Positions 31,931-35,709 of a stretch of 35,709 nt of DNA are shown here, one piece after another. The notes beneath the pieces were generated by a model, which ran no database searches, was not told the origin of the DNA, and saw only the letters and a list, made by a program, of their open reading frames with translations. Source of the stretch: Chloroflexota bacterium (lineage in GTDB: Bacteria > Chloroflexota > Anaerolineae > Aggregatilineales > Phototrophicaceae); NCBI GenBank assembly GCA_026706445.1, contig JAPOYT010000110.1, forward strand, positions 17,578 to 53,286, read 5' to 3'. How positions within the stretch are numbered: the stretch's first letter is position 1; each line of letters begins with the position of its first letter. The position numbers and the translations under genes are program-made.

Positions 31931-31951
31931 GGGCGACTCGCCGAGGCGCCC
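31931..31951. repeat. Simple 21 nt hairpin repeat
   Basis: Preceded by TGTAG. Arms GGGCG-A-CTC and GAG-G-CGCCC with one A/G mismatch. The copy at 34705 has the same mismatch but CTT/AAG in place of CTC/GAG, a compensated change. Confidence 0.8.
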
Positions 31952-31977
31952 GCGCCCAAGATCTGGTTGAAATCAAT

Positions 31978-32020
31978 GGGCGAGCCACCGCTGCGCGTAG
32001 ACACTGCAGTTCGCTCGCCC
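31978..32020. repeat. Hairpin repeat, 43 nt, carrying one 22 nt unit
   Basis: Outer arms GGGCGAGC and GCTCGCCC, then CTACAG. The unit is 31991-32012 (begins CTGCGCGTAGACACTGCAG). Removing it gives exactly the 21 nt found at 5624-5644. Confidence 0.9.
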
Positions 32021-32066
32021 CTACAGACATGATGTTTTTTGTGATTGGCGCAAACGAACTATTGCT

Positions 32067-32486
32067 ATGCGGCCGATAGTCATGATTTTGATGCTGATTG
32101 CTTTATTTTTATTGCTGAGCGCCTGCGGCACGTTAGCGCCGGCGCCCGAATCCAAAGCGGAGATGCCGCGCGCCGGCATCTGGTCGCAGGCTTACACGGA
32201 CGAATGCGCCGGGCGCGCAGCCGAGAGCCTGCTGATCACGCGCTTGGATGAAACAGAGATTGCCTTCGACGATTTCCGCTTGCTGCGGGACGGCGCCGGC
32301 GACTACAGCGGCAGCGCCAACTTTACAGCGCCAATGCCTGTTGATGGGCGCGACATCCCCTATGAGATCAGCTATGCGCTGCGCGCCTCAGAGGATGGCC
32401 GCTTCATAGGGACGGAGACCGTCACCGAAGGCGGCGGTCATGGCATCGCCTGCCCGATTGAGCTAACCTACGCGGACGCCGAGTAG
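32067..32486 (+). CDS. Putative small lipoprotein
   Basis: 139 residues. A hydrophobic leader (residues 5-18) ends in LLSAC, a signal peptidase II lipobox with Cys20, so the mature protein would be lipid-anchored outside the membrane. The remainder is a compact, mostly beta-like domain with only two further cysteines (in TDECAGR and GIACPIEL) that could form a disulfide. No family recognised. There is no good ribosome site before the ATG at 32067; the in-frame ATG at 32082 is an alternative. Confidence 0.65.
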   Translation: MRPIVMILMLIALFLLLSACGTLAPAPESKAEMPRAGIWSQAYTDECAGRAAESLLITRLDETEIAFDDFRLLRDGAGDYSGSANFTAPMPVDGRDIPYEISYALRASEDGRFIGTETVTEGGGHGIACPIELTYADAE

Positions 32487-32508
32487 TTGTGGCGGTTGCG
32501 CGCCGAGC

Positions 32509-32889
32509 CTATTCCACCGGATAGGCGATCGTTGTGATCAAGCTCTCGATTTTTCCGCCGCTGGCGTACATGCGCGAGTACTGCACCGATATCGGCACAT
32601 CGCTGCGCACGCGAATGCCGTAGGGCACATCAAAAGGAATCTCGTAGCCGGCTATCTGCTCGGGCTTGTCGAGGCGGATGTGCGGGCAGCGCTTGGCTGG
32701 CACCGTGATGGCGATGCCCTCGACGGCTTCCCGATCTTCAAAGTAGAAATCGAATATGACATTGGCGTCGTCGGGCGTGACGTTGAGGATGCAGATTGAT
32801 TCGTGATTCTTATTGACCGGATCATCATCCGCCGGCGCCGCCAGGTAGGCGTCCGGGATCAGCCAGGTCAACGCGCCATTGGTGGGCAT
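32509..32889 (-). CDS. Anabaena sensory rhodopsin transducer (ASRT)-family protein
   Basis: 126 residues, the normal ASRT length. It matches the family along its whole length: WLIPDAYLAAP near the start, HESICILNVTPDDANVIF, DREAVEGIAITVPAKRCPHI, DVPYGIRVRSDVPISVQYSR and a final LITTIAYPVE. In Anabaena this soluble tetrameric beta-protein interacts with sensory rhodopsin, but many bacteria without rhodopsin have relatives, which have been proposed to bind small molecules such as sugars. AGGA lies 6 nt before the ATG at 32889. No rhodopsin is present here, so a carbohydrate-linked role near these sugar genes is possible, but inferred. Confidence 0.88.
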   Translation of the reverse strand: MPTNGALTWLIPDAYLAAPADDDPVNKNHESICILNVTPDDANVIFDFYFEDREAVEGIAITVPAKRCPHIRLDKPEQIAGYEIPFDVPYGIRVRSDVPISVQYSRMYASGGKIESLITTIAYPVE

Positions 32890-33055
32890 GTTATTCCTCT
32901 GTTGGAAAATTATTTCCCTAGAATCAGAGCCGTCGAGCTTTCCCTGCCAAAGAGTTTAGCACAACTTCGCTGGCGTTGCCCGCGCCGTGCCAATAAGCAA
33001 AATGCAGGGGGACGACCCTAGAGCCGCCGCCCGGCCTGCATAATGATTTCGCTTT

Positions 33056-33120
33056 GGGCGACTCACAGGATCGCGCAGGTCGCGTAGACACTGACCGCCG
33101 ACACTGACCGTCAGTCGCCC
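33056..33120. repeat. Hairpin repeat, 65 nt, carrying two nested 22 nt units
   Basis: Arms GGGCGACT and AGTCGCCC, then CTACA. The outer unit is split into 33069-33077 and 33100-33112; the inner complete unit is 33078-33099. Removing both leaves a 21 nt hairpin. The break point inside the outer unit is the same as in the copy at 4928-4992. Confidence 0.88.
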
Positions 33121-33147
33121 CTACAAATTTGCGCGGGGCTGCGGCGC

Positions 33148-34544
<1,397 letters not shown>

Positions 34545-34581
34545 TATAAATCCTCCTGTACAGAATATCCTGACAGGCTGG

Positions 34582-34609
34582 ATAATAACTTGCTTTGCAA
34601 TAATGTCAA
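34582..34609 (-). promoter_or_regulatory. Strong sigma70-like promoter for the FN3/poly-Gln gene
   Basis: Minus strand TTGACA (34609-34604, perfect), 16 nt, TATTAT (34587-34582, 5 of 6), 37 nt before the ATG at 34544 with its AGGAGGA site. It supports 34544 as the intended start in spite of the frame problem. Confidence 0.65.
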
Positions 34610-34704
34610 GTTGGATCTCCCCCAGAGCAGTCGCGCCAGATTTTTCTTAACCACCGAGTTCACCGAGATTTAATCGCATGCCTGCAAAATAGGAGGCAAT
34701 GTAG

Positions 34705-34725
34705 GGGCGACTTTGTAAGGCGCCC
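34705..34725. repeat. Simple 21 nt hairpin repeat
   Basis: Preceded by TGTAG. Arms GGGCG-A-CTT and AAG-G-CGCCC; compare 31931-31951. The stretch 34610-34871 otherwise holds only a short CACCGAG-type repeat fragment near 34652, this hairpin and the one at 34749; no gene is seen. Confidence 0.8.
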
Positions 34726-34748
34726 GCAATTTCCAGGCCATTTTTCAC

Positions 34749-34790
34749 GGGCGTTTCAGCGCCGCGCGAAGACGCTAGGGTCAAACGCCC
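34749..34790. repeat. Hairpin repeat, 42 nt, with a diverged 22 nt unit
   Basis: Outer arms GGGCGTTT and AAACGCCC, 8 perfect pairs. Inside, GCGCGAAGACGCT resembles the conserved core GCGCGTAGACACT; the best 22 nt alignment matches 14 positions. Length 42 = 20 + 22. Confidence 0.6.
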
Positions 34791-34871
34791 TAGAGATTAT
34801 GAAGTGTGAGAAGGAACTGTCATTATCAGCGCAATTTTATTCTGATGCGATTGCCTTGGGATCGCCCAGAC

Positions 34872-35636
34872 TCATTCTGCGAACAAATTGCGCCGATAAA
34901 CCTCGTCGGGCCGCCGATATATATGCTGGGCTTCTTCATCGGGCAGGTAGGTTGGCTTGCCGGTCAGCAGCGCGCCGAGATGAATCCGCGCCGCCTTGAC
35001 CGCCATCGCTGTGATGTTCAGGATTTCCGCCGGGCTATCGCCGAGGGCGATCAAGCCGTGATTCTCCAGCAGGATCAGTTTTGGCGCTTCGCCAAATTCT
35101 TCCATGTAGGCGCGCGCGCGTTCGCGCATGAGTATCGCCAGCGGCAAGCCCGGATCGGCATAAGGCACGAGCGCCGACCGCGGACCGCAGAGCACCACCT
35201 CGTCGGGAAAGCGCCGCTTAAAGGCGAAGTCAGCGGCTTGTTCGCTGCATAAGATCTGATTGATGGCGGTGGGGTGGGTGTGCCCGATGAAGGCGACATC
35301 GCATTCGCGCAGCAGCATGGCGTGGAAGCTGACCTCGATGGACGGGCTCGGCCCGTCGCCCGAGAAATTCGATGGAAGGACTGCCGATGCTGTAATTCGC
35401 TTCTGCTCGCTGAGCGTATGGGGCGGGTCGTCCAGCATGGCGAGCATGGGCGCGAGACGCACGGCGACAAAACCAGCCTCGCTGATATTGCGCATCTGGT
35501 GACCGCTGGCTTTGACATAGAAACTCTCATCATCAATGCGCATGGAGGTGTTGCCCTCGCCGATGATGACGTAGTCCAGAGCCGGCTCGCCAAGGGCGCG
35601 GGTCATGCTGAGGAGGCTGTCGAGGGTGTTGGTCAT
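34872..35636 (-). CDS. Class II aldolase/adducin-family protein
   Basis: 254 residues. Zinc-dependent aldolase or decarboxylase/epimerase acting on sugar phosphates or related hydroxy-keto acids (fuculose-1-P aldolase, ribulose-5-P 4-epimerase relatives). Motifs: VIIGEGNTSMRI (substrate phosphate loop), YVKASGHQM, SIEVSFHAMLL with the catalytic Glu, FIGHTHPTAIN with the zinc His pair, and LLENHGLIALGDSP with the third His. ATG at 35636 is preferred to an upstream in-frame codon at 35678, which would run into an insertion-sequence-like end. The ribosome site is weak (GGAAAG). Its promoter region may have been replaced by the element that begins about 22 nt upstream. Confidence 0.9.
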   Translation of the reverse strand: MTNTLDSLLSMTRALGEPALDYVIIGEGNTSMRIDDESFYVKASGHQMRNISEAGFVAVRLAPMLAMLDDPPHTLSEQKRITASAVLPSNFSGDGPSPSIEVSFHAMLLRECDVAFIGHTHPTAINQILCSEQAADFAFKRRFPDEVVLCGPRSALVPYADPGLPLAILMRERARAYMEEFGEAPKLILLENHGLIALGDSPAEILNITAMAVKAARIHLGALLTGKPTYLPDEEAQHIYRRPDEVYRRNLFAE

Positions 35637-35657
35637 GGCAAGTCTTTCCCCGTATAG

Positions 35658-35709
35658 TGGTCCCGAAAAACTGGACACCTAGTAAAGAGAGTATACTAGA
35701 TGCTCAGTG
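35658..35709 (+). mobile_element. Probable end of an IS3-like insertion sequence (runs off the window)
   Basis: TGGTCCCGAAAAACTGGACA at 35658-35677 resembles the terminal inverted repeats of many IS3-family elements. It is followed by AAAGAGAG and an ATG at 35699 that could open the first transposase gene. Only the end is present, so neither the second terminal repeat nor a target duplication can be checked. Confidence 0.4.

Overview
The window reads as chromosomal DNA of a high-GC free-living bacterium. Gene content (fused indolepyruvate oxidoreductase, family-5 ABC importer with sugar-catabolic neighbours, GntR/LacI hybrid regulator, paired Gfo/Idh/MocA oxidoreductases, PPC-like and FN3 secreted modules) together with dense small palindromic intergenic repeats suggests a Chloroflexota (Anaerolineae-like) lineage. 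That assignment is inference: no rRNA, tRNA or marker tree is available here, and YchF is the only housekeeping gene.

Layout. 1-5.6 kb: a truncated 3-hydroxyisobutyrate-dehydrogenase-like gene (minus), two small plus-strand genes, a 1172-residue fused indolepyruvate:ferredoxin oxidoreductase (minus) and a CopD-like membrane protein (minus). 5.7-9 kb: RraA-like protein (minus), YchF (plus), M20 deacylase/peptidase (minus). 9.1-12.6 kb: two tandem acyl-CoA-dehydrogenase paralogues (minus). 12.7-14.7 kb: an AT-richer restriction-modification island (methyltransferase plus HNH nuclease) with its own promoter and an operator-like palindrome. 14.7-17.5 kb: a three-gene sugar operon (minus; TIM-barrel isomerase, zinc dehydrogenase, hexulose-phosphate-synthase-like protein). 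18.3-27.2 kb: a GntR/LacI regulator with promoter and operator, then a five-gene ABC importer whose last ATPase is fused to a membrane segment and three extracytoplasmic domains. 27.3-31.9 kb: PhyH dioxygenase, ROK kinase, NanE-like epimerase and two Gfo/Idh/MocA oxidoreductases. 32-35.7 kb: a lipoprotein, an Anabaena-sensory-rhodopsin-transducer homologue, a secreted FN3/poly-Gln protein with an apparent leader frameshift, a class II aldolase, and the probable end of an insertion sequence.

How they fit: the importer and its GntR/LacI regulator lie between two carbohydrate operons, so uptake of an (amino)sugar or oligosaccharide is plausible. The ROK-NanE pair points to N-acetylmannosamine 6-phosphate chemistry, and the oxidoreductases and isomerase to modified sugars. 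The substrate is not determined.

Most unusual observation: a family of 20-21 nt hairpins of fixed length with covarying stems (about fourteen copies, nearly all just 3' of genes). Several are interrupted by a 22 nt unit that has its own covarying stem and a conserved loop GCGTAGACACT. Two filled copies match empty copies in the same window exactly after removing 22 nt; two more hold a unit nested inside a unit; and two units lie inside protein-coding genes, decoded in the same frame. This looks like a very small mobile repeat, comparable to the small dispersed repeats reported from Nostoc.
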